DNA of 64,000 nt from Salminus brasiliensis (taxonomy: Eukaryota; Chordata; Actinopteri; Characiformes; Bryconidae), in NCBI RefSeq assembly GCF_030463535.1, contig NC_132880.1, forward strand, positions 27,292,987-27,356,986, written 5' to 3'. The stretch's first letter is position 1; every line of letters starts with the position of its first letter. Positions 37,335 to 50,450 of the stretch are shown piece after piece. The translations under genes and the position numbers were made by a program. A model generated the notes under the pieces. It saw only the letters and a list, made by a program, of their open reading frames with translations. It was not told where the DNA came from and searched no databases.

Positions 37335-38584
37335 ATATATCAACAAAAAGGAGAAGAATACACCTGCTGTATTTTACACAAGCTCCTACTACTGTTTCCA
37401 TGGCTTTCTGTGCATTGCTAGGTTACTGGCGGGGGGACTTGACTAATACTTACGGATCTGCGTTCGGAGGGTTATCCTGAGATATTGGCCTATTAGGGAT
37501 TAAGATTGTGAGGCTGGAATTAACTGTGGTATAAAGGATGTAAAAGAGTAGCCTGATATTCACAACATTTGAGTACTTAATTGAAATTGAAGGAATGAAA
37601 AAAGGGGGAAAAGGGAAATGATGCACATGTTGTATTTTCCAACATTTCAGCAGAATTATGAAGAATTCCAGCTTTACATGTAGCTACTTTTGCAAGTTAG
37701 GGAATCAATGTCACAAATGTATAAAAAAAGTAATCAGAAATCAATTCATTAATGCATGCCTTACAGCACTAAACCATTAAAACCACCTCAAATAGATGCA
37801 AAATAGATGTACATAATTGTGGATGTTTACATATTGTATAATGTGGAATTTGTTTTAGAAAAATGAAAAACACTTTATGTATAACACCAGGGTAGAGGGG
37901 GCAGCTTTGTGGCTAAAGGTTCCCATGGAAAGGAGAACCTGTATAAGAAACCAGTACTGGAAATGTAATGAAAACTTTCCACCCCTTTGCAGCTCTTACC
38001 AGGACACCAAGTAAATGCCAAGGCTTCTGCTCTGATTCATTTCAGAGATATTTGTAGGACTTGTATAGGCCAAGACTTCCTCCAGTAACTATTGCTTCAG
38101 TTCCTATCCTACTCTTCTTTTCCTGCTTCTCCCTTCCTACCCCAGGAGAACTCGGAGGAGTTGAGGGGAGGAATGAAATTGAGAGAACAAGCTGGGTAAC
38201 TGGGGAAACAGCACAGTCATTTCAGTCAATTGCAACTTAACCTGAAAGCACGCCCCTACAGTACTGGAAACCAGTCACAGTTGCTGCACACGTCCTGCCT
38301 GTTTGCATTTATTCTATTTTACATCAAGTACAAAATACAGAAAATCAAACCAGCTCAAAACAAAACCAGGAGTATGGCTGGCCTCCTCCATGTTGTCCAA
38401 CCTCTCAGGGTGTGGTTGCGGTGACATCATTCTAAAAATCTCAGAAGGACAGTGCTGCCAGGTTTGCAGTTTTCCTACCAAAGTAGTGTCAAATGGCAGT
38501 TGCTGGTCAAAAACGACAGGTTGCAGCTTTTTGAGTTTTGAGGAGCTTCCATGTCGATCATGTTGCACAGTTAGGTGAATGTAG
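37335..38584. other. Intergenic, nothing recognised
   Basis: Some moderately GC-rich stretches (38100-38570) have open frames on both strands but no recognisable domain or splice pattern. Confidence 0.4.
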
Positions 38585-38695
38585 CGTTTGGTGTGCTTGT
38601 CCAGCCAGGGAATCGAAGCCTCATATTCAAAAGGGGAAAGTAGTGTTGCTACCCACTACACTACACCAACTGCCAAGGTCAACAAAGCGTTTAAC
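38585..38695 (-). repeat. tRNA-derived SINE head
   Basis: Read on the minus strand it gives 'ttggtgtagtgtagtgggtagc' (A-box-like), then 'gaggcttcgattccctggctggac' (B-box-like) about 45 bp later. This is a tRNA-like promoter module of a fish SINE. No intact cloverleaf was found. Confidence 0.6.
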
Positions 38696-39970
38696 TGCAG
38701 ACAAATAATAATAGTACATTGATCCTGACTATAGCTGGAAACCTAGGGACAGACAGGCAGGTACAGTGGACTGCAGCAGGGAAAGTGATTGAGTGAGTGA
38801 TTTATTTAGATGATTCTATGTGAAGGTGGGTGAACATACATGCCCTCTATGTAAGTTGAGACATGGCAGCTAAAACCATTAACCAAGCCTGTGAAGAAAG
38901 CAGAATTACGTTATTTATAAGTAACACGAGCTAAAAAGAAAGGGATATGGACTGCTGCAGTTTTACCACAGTTTTATTATTAATATTTCATATTAGATGT
39001 TGAGACAGTTGTGACACAAAAAACTGATAACGACAAAGTTTATTTCCATTCCAAAATATATAAATATGCATATAAATATGAAGCGACAGCATTTTATCAA
39101 CAGAAGTGACCTTGAGTAATATCACAGTACAGCTAGGGTCCCATTGTAATTACAGTGACCTAGCTACTGATTAGTTAGTTATATACAGTATATTTGATTG
39201 CACATTCCCCAATGTGCAGTTCTTAAAGTTCTTAAAGGAATCAAGTGTGGAATTGTGGTTTGTTTTGGATAAAGTTAAAATTTTGCATCTTAGGACATTT
39301 TGAAACTTTGGAGGAAGTCCTTCAGATTTATCAGTAAGGTAACAAAGCAACGGACAAAACATTGTTCTATCTAACTGCTAGAAAGAGGATGACCATGGCC
39401 CAAATGAATAGGCTACTGGCCACGCTGTTAGTTGTGCCGCTTTCATAAAGCACTAAAAACATATTAAGTGCTGCCAGAGATTCATAAAGCCCAGAAAGAT
39501 CCAGAGACATTTTCTTCATTCACTAAATCCCACCCATGGGAACAGAAACACCCTGTGCAAGAAGGCCTAAGCAACTGTTATTTTTCTTACAACAGGCTAG
39601 AAAATACTTGTTTAGGTTCAAAGCAATTTCTGGCAATTCCAAAAAATAACCACAATAATCACTAAAGGGGGGAAATAATAGCTAAAGTTTAGTAAAATGT
39701 CCAACATATTAATAGTCAGCATGAAGGGGAGTAAGTCTTTCCTCGCCAAAACCATGTGGCACAGTCCCCCTGGAAAGATCTTTACACTGGGCCTTCAGTT
39801 CTATCTGGTGCTGCTTTATTGATGTCTTCCAGACACAGGAAGTGGGTTCAGGAATATCAGCGTTGTTCACTCTTGAAGACTTACTTGGCATCAGGTAGCA
39901 GCAGAAACAGAAGCTGGATCCATGTACAAATAAAGTGCAACAGGAATGCTGAAGGAATCCCAAGACATCA
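38696..39970 (-). other. STYK1 3' UTR and flank
   Basis: On the minus strand, AATAAA signals occur at 39820-39815 (about 150 bp past the stop) and at 39044-39039. Either could end the STYK1 transcript. No other gene seen. Confidence 0.45.
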
Positions 39971-40406
39971 CTAGAGGACTGCGTAGTTGAAAGCTTCTCC
40001 ATAGCCCGCTTCTCGCATGTACCTCTCAATGTCCAGTGGATCTGGCACTCGCAGCACTACTGTGTCATTAGCAGTTCTCTCACCTGACCTGAGCTTTAAA
40101 ATCACTTCAGCCAGTGGGACTCGATCCTGTGGTCTCCACTGGCAGCAGTCCTTCATGAGGGAGTATCTGAGAAATATAAATATTATATGCATGTATGAGT
40201 GACCTCAAAGCAGTAGTTATATTTAAGACATAAATATATGCTGTGTCTTAATTGGACAGTTTACTGGAAGGTTACTACAAAGTATTTGCAGTGTGCTAGA
40301 AAGAATTTCTTTAAAGTGGTGATGATAGAGACCAGGGATTGCAGTGTCTACCAAACAAATACTTATTTTATGAACAAAACAAATTATTATTATTTTTATT
40401 ATTATT

Positions 40407-40439
<33 letters not shown>

Positions 40440-43400
40440 ATCCTTTATTAGTCCCGCAGTGTCACAGCAGAAAGGGATAGCAAGACACTCAGTCACAAAT
40501 TATTATTATTATTATTATTATTATTAATAATAATAATAATAATACTAATTAATAATAATAATAATTATTATTATTTGTAACTGAGTGTCTTGCTATCCCT
40601 TTCTGCTGTGATACAATGATTATTATTATTATTATTATTATTATAAGTGGCAATGCCCTACCTTTCCACTCTGTGTATTTCAAAAGTGTATTTTTAGGCC
40701 ATACCTTTAGGCCAACAGTTTACGTACAGTGAGTTGGGGCAATTGGGTGGTCTCTGTAAGGTTTTCCCCCTCTGTAGGTGCTGCAGGAGTTCACCGGCCA
40801 TTATTCTAGAAAAGGGAGGTTCTCCTTGGAAACAGACAAAAAAAGAAGTGAAATAAGTCTACAAGTTCACCTCATAAGTATTTAATATCTTTACCTAATA
40901 AAAGACTTTCCCCTTGGAATTTTGCTTTTAGTCTATTACTAGGTCTTCTGTTTCTCTGGTGTATCTCCTTAGACAAATTCAACCTGCTCTTTGACTGAAC
41001 TAGAGTCAGTGAGGATTCGTAATTGAAGGCTGGTAAGTTGGAAACCTTATTATTTCCAGTGAAAAACGGGATTGTTTAGAACTAACTCACCTAAAGTCAC
41101 CATTTCATATAGTAAGACACCAAATGACCATCTGAAAGTGAAAGAGAAAGTAAATGGACATGAAACCTACATTTCTGGGCAACCGTATAATGCTAAAAAA
41201 AAGAACTGAACAGTAGACGAGCTCTGCTCACATATCACTGCTGTGACTGGCATGTCGACGAGCTAACACCTCTGGAGCCTGCCACTTCCTCATCTCCATT
41301 TCCTCCACTTCCCCTGCAGTGCCAGCCTCTGTTCTCCGACGGAAAGCTGGGCCTAAACCCCACAGCTTCACTGACAGATCTTGACCGACCAGGACGCTTC
41401 GTGCCCCAATGTTACCATGGATGCAGCTTTTACTGTGCAGATACTCCTACAATTTACAAAGTAAAATTTCAAGGTGAGTGAGGGGCTTGTGATCACAAAG
41501 GCAATATTGTAATAGTATGTAATGTAGCTTTGTTGTGTTTACATTTGGCCAACAAATAAATCCTAAATTTAGGCAGAATAAAAGTATCTTAATTGATGTG
41601 ATGTTGGAACATTGCTGATTATCCTATTAGGCGCTTGACCAGGGACAGACCATCAAAGCAATACCAATATCAATAGCAAATACTGTATGAGGATGGGGCT
41701 GTCTTACAGATTAACCTCTTTCCACAGACCCATGACTGACCACCTGCTGCTATTTAATATACTTTTCTTTATTAATATCCTCAGTGTTGTTACACTTACT
41801 TGATATGTAATGACCATGTTCTAACAAAGTCCATATTTTATTTTTATTATTTTGCTAGAGTCAAACTGAAAAAAGTAAGAAAACAGGAATAGGAATGTAA
41901 TTTGCATATCGCTTGCATTTAACTTTTACTCTGATTGAAAGCAAAATCAAGCTCTGTTATGTGTGTGTTTCTCTTGGTGGGATTTAATTTTTATCTGAGC
42001 ACTTCAACATCTAGTATCAACAGATATTGATCCATTAAGTCTAAGCTTTCATAATTAATAAAGCCACGCAATTTAGGTAAGGCCTGCCAGACCAATTAAT
42101 GCTGCAGTCAAAAAAATTCTGAAGTTTTTTTGTTGTTGTTGTTGTTTTTTTTTTACATGTTATTAATAACGTGCCACTCTGGTTTGATATTTAGATATAT
42201 ATATTTTTTTTTGGCTTTGTTGACCATTTTACAGGTTGTTTATTATCGACTTATGATATAATGCAGTTTGATTGGCTACTGGTTTAAAATGTGAAAATGA
42301 ACATAAGAAATGAACATTTTATATAGTTTTGAATACAGAAAGATTTCATATTTCTGTAACATGCACAAAGTAACTTCATTTATTTTAGCTTCATAACAAA
42401 CATGCTATTAATGCTAGGACTGGTGTATTGGCACATTTGAGGTAGTACTTACCAGAGCAGAAGCGACCTGTCCACCCATTGTGAAAATCCGTTTCTCTGT
42501 TAAATCACATGGAGTTGCCACACCTTGGTGATCCTATGAGGTTGTGAGATTGAAAGTAAATCATTTGAAATTAAAAATATATCCCACTGTACATGACACC
42601 AAAGCATGTTAAAATGAGCTTACAGCAGGAACTGTGTGTATCTCGCAGACAAATCCATCAGGGATTCTATTGTGGGCTTTTGTATGGGTGTGATTTGTTT
42701 TGTCTTTTTATCAGGTACATTTGTCATAAGAATGCTTTTGTTGATGTACAGTTATAGCCTGTAATCTGATGCAAGGCTACAGGATGACTAACGCAGATAA
42801 AACAAAACTGAACACAGTGTACCAACATGTCTAGATTTGTTTGAAAAGGTGTCCAGAAAGTGTAAAAGCCACCTGTCTGCATCTCCATAAAAACGCCAGC
42901 AGATCCCTGTTCTCCAGCTCCTCTAGCACTGTGATCAGCGGTGAGCTCACAGTCACCACTCCCAAAAGGGCGGGCAGGCATGGGTGGGGCCCAAGCTCAG
43001 ACAGAAAGCGAGCAAAGCCCAGAAAGGCCTGCCGCTCTCTGGCATTTGCTGTTTCTGCATTGGAAAAATAACACAAGGTGGATATCGTAGGGACACCATA
43101 TTACTGGACATATTGCTCAAAACACCCCGGTTAGGATACATCTGTATACTGAGGCAATATTATCCATTAAACGTATTTACTTTCTATGTAGTTAATATCT
43201 GTAATTACATTCTCTCTAAAATGCTTGCTTAAATGCAGGCTCTGTACAAGGGTGTGGAGTATTATTGTATAAACTGGACCATTAACTTTTTCACAACCAT
43301 AACTGACCATATCTCTAACACATAACTCTTTCACGGTACGGTTCTAATCTAATCTGTCTACTAATTAGTCTGCCCACAACATACAGCGCATCCCAAAAAT

Positions 43401-45431
43401 GCAGACACTCTCCATTCCACCTTAAATATTGCGTAAGTCACAGAAAAGGAACTGTATTACAGATAGACAGAACTTTACCTCACAAAAACAACAACAGTAA
43501 TGTGAGATTTTTTGTGGCTGTCTGGACACTGTATCAAGCAGCCAATAAGACAAATCTACATAAACATACCCCACAAAAAATAATCTGAAAACACTTAAAG
43601 GCAAGTATTTATGTAGTTTAGGATTGTGGAGGAACATAGAATATGTTTCTGTTGGGGTAATAAAAGCAGTCAAATGAATAACATTTTAATAAAAATTAAA
43701 AAATAAATAAATCAAAAAAATCAAATTTTTAATTGTATTATTTTTTTTAGAAATTTGTAGCAGTCCAGTGTTGCCTCAACATTACAAATACTACAATTAC
43801 AATTTACATATTTCATAAATACATAATCTACTGTCAGTTTGAAATATTCCTTCAATCTAACTCTGTCCGACATAAAATTGTTTTAGGAATGATCTGCTGA
43901 CAGTATAATTGCAATATTTATTTTTAGCTTTTACTTTTGTTTTTACCATTTTTAAGCTACCTAATGGTTGGTAAAAACATATATAAACTCCTCTTCTAAG
44001 TATTGACTGATCGGCTGCAGTTAGATTTTTCAGTGAGCACCTTATCAGCTATGGAAGTCTTTGAATATGACTGTATTTATTTGGGCCCTGAACAGGAAAT
44101 CTAAAACTAGTTTCTTTGTTAGGCAACAGTTTAACATTTTGTGATTACCTTCTCAACATCTCATAAATACGTATATGCATACCCTTCAGCACTCGTAAGA
44201 CCACAGCCTTCCGGTCCATAGTGGCTCTGTAGAGTGTGACATCACTATTTGGTTTCACAGCGAAGGAGAAGGGAAGTGGAGTGATTAGCTGAAAGGAGTC
44301 CTGCTGCCTCTCCGTTGACAGTGATGGCACCACAGGCTGAGTGCTGGGCTTTCGTGTTTGTGCTGTCATTGGTACATCCTCATACTCCAGGGGGTTTAAC
44401 TCTGGAGGAGCTGTGAAGGATTGAAGAAAAAAAAATCACTTAATGAAAATGTGATTAACAATGAATAATGACATTTTCTGGTAAAAAAAAAAATATATAT
44501 ATATATATATTGTGTGTGTGTGTTTTTTTTATCTCTTATGTGTTTTAAAAGCTTTAAATTCAAAGTGAAAGTAAGACATTTAATAGTAACTGAGTGTTTT
44601 TTATGTTTAGTCACCATGGCAGTTATAGTTAGGATTGAATTCCGGACAGAAGCTATTACAGACTCACACTCTCCACCTTCCTAATCCTATCCTAACTGCA
44701 GATCAGGAGAGAAGATTACAGACGTAAGTGCTATCCTAACTAGGCAAAATTCCTAAACACTGTCCTAACTTTAGGATAATCCCTAGAGTGTCAACTTCTG
44801 TTTTGACCTTCTCCTTCCCAGAAGCTTCAGACTCACAACTCTCACAACTCCATCTTATTACCTGTGTGGTGTTGATCGAAAATATGACAGCAATGCTGGT
44901 AAATAATCAGGAGATAGAGTTGAAGGTGTGTTTCTTAGGGGGATTAGCACGGCCTGCATACTTGCTTGATAAATGAAAGCAAGGAGCAGCCACACCCTGG
45001 TAAATAACATAGGCAGGTGCAGGTACCATTTTTTATCTAGATTATCACAGGTTAGTTTTGACATTTTTACAACGATAGCTTTTGAGCTAACACTTTTTTT
45101 ATGTTATTCTGTTTTTGTTTCATCTGTGCATGTATGGTTGGTTGCTTGGTAACAAACCTAACAACTATAATTACAACAATTACAACAATTATAGACCTAA
45201 TTAAAGATTTATATCCTTAAAAATGCAATACAACTACATAGACTAGGTCAGTGGAAAAAAAGCTAATTGACAGGTACCCTATTCATGATAGCAACATTTG
45301 GCTCTTGGCCTCTTAAAAGGCAATGCAGGACGAAGCTTTGTCCAGCTTTCCTTTATATCTCATTTTGGTTAAAGTCAGCCTATGCACAGCAACAGATAGG
45401 GAACAGTAGGGATTGTAAAACAACAAGATTC

Positions 45432-45503
<72 letters not shown>

Positions 45504-45757
45504 GACTTACCATCAATGCCCTGCAGGTGCTGTCTGCTGCTGTGGTGCTGCCGTCTGCTGCTGTGGTGCTGTCTGCTGCTGTGGTGCTGTCTGCTGCTGT
45601 GATGCTGTCGTGTATGATGATGACTGTGTGTTAGAACTGTGTGGTCCTCTTTTTTAGAGCATAGGCGCAAACAACACAAAGTTAGAAGCGTGCCCAGAGT
45701 AATCGCCAGCAGCAGCACAGGAATCACTATGACCTCCTGTTCATATGTCCGTGCCAC

Positions 45758-45810
<53 letters not shown>

Positions 45811-47661
45811 AGGAATGTAGGAATTTAGTTACTACTCAGGTAAATGGGTCAAAACTGACTGGGAAGGTTAGCTCAGTCATATTGAAGGCATCTGTCTGTT
45901 GAAATGCAAACAGCTTAATACACGGCCTGTGTTAAATATTCACAGGTATGCAAATTCCCATGACGCCACAGGATCCCTAGATGGTGCAGATTTTTGTTTT
46001 AACCCAACTTGCTACACATAGGGAGAGAGCAAATGTGTGGACCTGGGGATTCCTAAGGGTAAAAGGCTAGAATAAAAACACATTTGTTCTCTAAATGGAG
46101 TGCTGGTTTTACAAGGTTACAAAGCCAAATTCAAAGCTGTTGTCAGATACTCAGTTTACACACTTATGTACACAGTAATCCGGTTTTGTTCCAATTTCTG
46201 TATTACTGGGATAGGTTATTTTGCTGCTTGGTGGTTGATATCCACTGATGTGTGGTTTATACCAATTACCAGTTGATTAAGAAATAAGCATTGTAATAGA
46301 TGGTCTGTGGTAATGTACTGTTTTTGTAAATGAAAGCAAAAGTGTTAACCCTTACACAGTAATGATCTTTTATATTTCCTTTCCTTTCAATGGTGGACCT
46401 TTTTGGGTTTAAGGTAATGACTTTGCAGTAAAAGGTTTGTGAAGTAACTTAAAGTAAATAACTTAAAATCCTTAAAAACTAGATTAACTTCATGAACCTT
46501 TCAGTAAATTAGTCTGTAAGACCATAATTGTGTTAACTTTCATGTGTAGAGCATGTGTTAACTACAACGTGGCAGCGCTGGTTTGGTTGGACACAAACCT
46601 ATTATGGACATGAATGTCATGGCAATATTGGTCTTTCAGCAATTTCTTTGAATAGTTTTGAAACACATATTAAATGATAGAGGTAATAGAACTAAACAAG
46701 TAAAAATAAAAATCATTTGTAAAATGTAATAAACAGAAATGCAGTTTTCCTGTGAACCCCTCTTTTACTACTATGTCAAATGCCTAAAACTTAAATCAGC
46801 TGGAATAAGTGGTGAAGCCTGCTTTATTTAAACCTGTTTTGTTTGCTTTTAGGTGTTGATGTGGATCACCATGGTGAGATTCAATGAGGTCTCAAGAGGT
46901 CCTTGAGAAATAATGTTAAACAGAGATAAACAAAAAAACTTCAGTATACTATAAATACAAACTTTTATGGACACCTGCTCATTCAATGTTTCTTCCAAAA
47001 TCAAAGCCTCTACTGTTAAATTTTGATTGCTTTTAGCCACGCTAGTATTAAAGAGGTCAGGTACCGATGTTGGATGATCAGCTCTGCCACTTAAACCAAT
47101 CCACTGCTCCAATACTGTACAGTGTAGTCTTGGGAATTCTTGACAAATAAAGCTGACCATAAACTTATTACATCAAACATGATGCTGAAAAATAACCACT
47201 GATCTTTCTATGCATTATTTGTTGTATAATAAAATATGACTGATTTCCTAAAGAGAAAGGATTTTCCACAAACAATTAAGAAATTCAATTAAAAAGACTG
47301 AATGTATTCTTAGTGAATTTATACATTTAATTTTGGTTTGTAACACAAATCCACATATATTTCAGGGGCAAAGAGTACACAATTAGGCATTTTCTGCATT
47401 TAAGCTCAGTCAGCTATTTACAGTATTATGCAGACAGTTCAGTTAAGTCACTGCAATGAGGCATTTTCATAAATGCATCTTTCAAGTTGCAAGTAAAATG
47501 AAAGTGACAGGTGAAAGGTTCTTTGGGTCTTCAGATTTTGCACAGTGTTAAAAACAGAGATGAGAGAACAATAGACAAACTATAGACAAAAGACGATGTG
47601 TCTTACCACACAACCTGTCTGAGGAATCGCACAGGCTGGTCACATTAGATGAATTAGACAT
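39971..47661 (-). CDS. styk1: STYK1 (NOK), single-pass receptor-like pseudokinase
   Basis: Nine coding exons (minus): 47661-47607, 45756-45511, 44410-44183, 43054-42873, 42533-42453, 41446-41232, 41131-41091, 40824-40728, 40166-39971. All are in phase: 446 residues against about 422 in human. A short ectodomain (MSNSSNVTSLCDSSDRLC) has two NxS/T-type sites. The membrane helix spans about 27-48, then comes a His-rich juxtamembrane repeat (70-95). The kinase-like domain runs from about 140. Family signatures are LKETANARERQAFLGF, LENRDLLAFLWRCR, DLTEK, QAPEVL (320-325), DIWSFGVLLYEMVTLG and the C-terminal FNYAVL. Catalytic positions are degenerate: VAIK Lys is Arg173, HRD is HGN (274-276), the loop Asn is Ser281, DFG is GLG (294-296), and the Gly-rich loop is unrecognisable. 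Human STYK1 already has a degenerate DFG. It probably signals as a scaffold. An acceptor (ttcacacag) just before the ATG implies a 5' UTR exon. Confidence 0.93.
40405..40640. repeat. Fold-back repeat with GATAA and ATT runs (STYK1 intron)
   Basis: A GATAA pentamer run (40411-40440) precedes 'gtcacagcagaaagggatagcaagacactcagt' (40461-40494). This recurs as its reverse complement at 40579-40613. ATT/AAT trinucleotide tracts, themselves partly palindromic, fill the loop. Confidence 0.85.
44493..44524. repeat. (TA)n-(TG)n microsatellite
   Basis: Compound dinucleotide run in the STYK1 intron between exons 2 and 3. Confidence 0.9.
45437..45503. repeat. (CA)n microsatellite next to the STYK1 exon 2 donor
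   Basis: Long CA tract (TG on the coding strand) that begins only a few bases inside the intron after the donor at 45510. Confidence 0.95.
45760..45808. repeat. (GA)n microsatellite forming the exon 2 polypyrimidine tract
   Basis: GA run on plus, so CT on the STYK1 coding strand, ending at the acceptor ttag at 45757. It serves as the polypyrimidine tract of that intron. Confidence 0.9.
46560..46700 (+). repeat. Dispersed repeat, partial copy 3 (STYK1 intron 1)
   Basis: 'catgaatgtcatggcaatattggtctttca' matches 'catggatgtcatggcaatagtgggctttca' near 20821. Confidence 0.4.
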
Positions 47662-50374
47662 GCTGTGTGAAAAAAAACAAGTGTCAGGATGACCAGCTGA
47701 TAATGAGATCATGCCACAAATGTCTAAGCAACCTTTGCCAAATACTGCATTATAATTAGAGACAGGCCTTGTCCAGACATTGTTTTTTGTATGTGTTGTA
47801 ATGACACCTCACAGACAGGGCAAGCACAGGGAGTATGGTAGGCATTTGGGAGCCCTCTCTGAAAAGGCCAGGTGTAAAAGCTTGGAGAGTTTGCACATAG
47901 CAGGCATTGATCTAACACTACTGCGGCTTAGGCCTGCCACTCTGGCTTTTACAAATGCCCTCAGAGATGCAACTGTCCTACAGTGTGTAATTGAATTTGC
48001 TGAGCTAAACATGAATTTCATTTTGACTGAGCTTTTTCAAGAGTTGTTTAACCCCTTAACACTCCAAGGCTTATTACACACTGAGGACTTGGTCGACCCA
48101 CTGGCGGGCCATGGGTGTTTTAAAGGGTTAAATGGCTGCACTTGATGTTTTTGTTGTTTGGGCCCTGTACTCCAACGATGCTGTAATGAAATGAATTAGA
48201 AATGAAACTCTGACCACTGAGATCGGAATACTGATGCAGTAACAGTAAATGCAGTGAATTATAACTAGTGCAACAATACAATCAACACCAGTTCAGGCAA
48301 TATAGCAGTAACTTGTGGAAATGTATCATTAAAATAGGGCTTTTGATTGTTGGAAAGTATCAAAAGCTGAAATTTAGAATTTCTACTTGATGTAATCATG
48401 CCCATGTCAATTATGTGTTCATTAAAACCTTAAAAACCATCCAACTGCAAGTGTAATCTGCGACACGGAAGCAACATGGAGGAGCAACTGGAGCAGCTAA
48501 TGTAATTATTCATTAATCGTAATCGAGGTAAAGTGTTCAATTAATTGTGTTACTGATTTGAGGACATATCTCCCAGCAACACATTAAATCATGAACAAAT
48601 ATCATGTATTAAATCAATTTTGAAAAACAACCGCAAAAATTGATATGGAAAGGTTTTTTGCATGGCAGTGATATATTTCTTAGTTTCACTGAAGACTAGA
48701 TGTACATACGAGCGCAGGAGTAGTGCAAAATGTACCTTATTGTTTCCCTATCAAAACAACTACTCTGGCAAAGAAAACTGAATTTGTGAAACATTAACAG
48801 GTTATCAAGTTGCCATGTTTCTTCTCACACACTTTAAAAATGCATGGCAATATCGAATCCTGAGAGCTAAAAAACTTCATGTTAATGCCAATGTTTAGCC
48901 ACTGCATTTGCTGCTGTTGTTCAAGGATCTCTACCAGCAACACGCCTTTGCTACACTACATAATGTATCAACAGAGAAAGCGACATAATAGATCAAATTA
49001 CACACAAAACTAGGTCGCCGCTATTTGTTCAAACATTGCTAAATTGAGTGCAATATCTAATCAAATCTACTGTTAATGTCCCTAATTGTTGTATGTGCAC
49101 CTTTTTGTTGTGCAATATCCTCTTTCAGTCTGTTAGGGTAAGTGATTTTCGTCCACTCTTCCTGACAGAATTACTCCAGGTTGTTCAGTTTGGTTGGATG
49201 ATGCTTGTTGGCCACAGGTTTTAAACAGTGCCACAGATTCTGACCACATAAGAAGTGGTCACCTTTTCGTTGTTGAACCACTCCTGGGTTGTTTGGGCTT
49301 GTGCTTGGGATCATTGATGAAATGGGACGTTTTGTTTTCATCAGACTGAAGCCTTATCCCTGGATTTGACCTTCCATTTTAACACGATATTTCCAACAGG
49401 ATACAGGAAACAGAATGAAGAGGGTAATAAGCACTACAGCGCTATTTTGAGATACTTAGCCAGTACGTTTGAAAAGGGACTGGTTAGATTTGCCTACCAA
49501 ATGAGAAAGCTGTGAGTTAGTGGTTGGATGTCACATGCTTGCAAAACAATAGAATGTTTTTTTGCTCAGATGTTTAAGTCGATATTTTAAAAGGTGACAA
49601 CAAACTGCATTACATGGCAAATCACTGTGTTTTCAAGCTGTGATCTGCCTTGAGATGCTTGAGACCTTTATATACATTTATACCTTTATATTCATAATAC
49701 TGAACTCATCGATACTATAGATTAACTAAATATAGAGACACGTGTAGCATCAACCTTTTTTTTTTTTACTTAGCGTACCAAGAGTCATTCCAAGCTTGTT
49801 TCACTGCCACACCTTCCCATGCTTGCACAGTCACTGTGAGATGTACATTATTAAAATTCTCTTTCACACTTCTCCCTCAACCTGTTCGTCTGCATTGTTC
49901 CTTCAAGCACATATGACTTTCTGACATTTTTGGCATGCGTACAGTCAGAAACTGCTGTACTGTATGTGACAAACTGAAACTCACAAAAACAGACATGGGC
50001 TAGCCACTATAGTTCATACATGCATTTACAAGGGGGCTTTAAAAATTAAAAGAATTAAGCTGATTAATTAAATCTGTACAGTATAGTCTGGTTCTTGACT
50101 TAAATATTTTTTTATTCCATACTGCCTTATTCTTCAGACTTCAACTTTTGTAAATCCTTTGATTATATGTCATTACATTGGTAACACAACCTTAAAATGT
50201 GATGGAAATTGACCACACAGTCGCAGTATTCTTTTATGTTGAGGTAACAAGGTCCTATGACATATGACATGTGTGGCACAGTTAAATGAATCTGATATTG
50301 ATATGATTTTGTTTTTTTTTTAATGTGTAGTATGTGTATAAATGTCAGATTAGCGGTTTCAGAAGTCAACTCAC
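47662..50374 (-). other. STYK1 5' intron (inferred)
   Basis: If the exon ending at 50375 is real, this is the first STYK1 intron. It holds a Tc1-like antisense remnant at 49085-49400 and a small inverted pair, 'tttaaccccttaacac' near 48047 and 'ttttaaagggttaaat' near 48118. No coding frame recognised. Confidence 0.4.
49085..49400 (-). mobile_element. Degraded Tc1/mariner-like remnant
   Basis: Antisense transposase-style phrases ('ggccacaggttttaaacagtg', 'gcttgtgcttgggatcattg') are typical of the non-coding strand of fish Tc1-type elements. No intact frame. Confidence 0.4.
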
Positions 50375-50450
50375 CTGTCCGACTCTGTAGCAAAGAAGCA
50401 CACTGAAGCCTTGTCTTCTTATCTTGACATACTGTGAACCTTAGGTCCAT
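50375..50450 (-). other. Possible STYK1 5' UTR exon
   Basis: On the minus strand 'gctacagagtcggacag' is followed by a strong donor, gtgagt, at 50374. The next acceptor downstream, immediately before the STYK1 ATG, requires such an exon. The 5' limit is not visible. Confidence 0.35.

Noticed and set aside
40411-40440. Tandem GATAA units as a CRISPR-like array
   Set aside because: Simple pentamer microsatellite in a vertebrate intron, with no spacers.
45267-45902. Open frames through CA and GA microsatellites (poly TH, poly RE, poly VC)
   Set aside because: Low-complexity translation of repeats. Only the minus-strand STYK1 exon 2 part is real.
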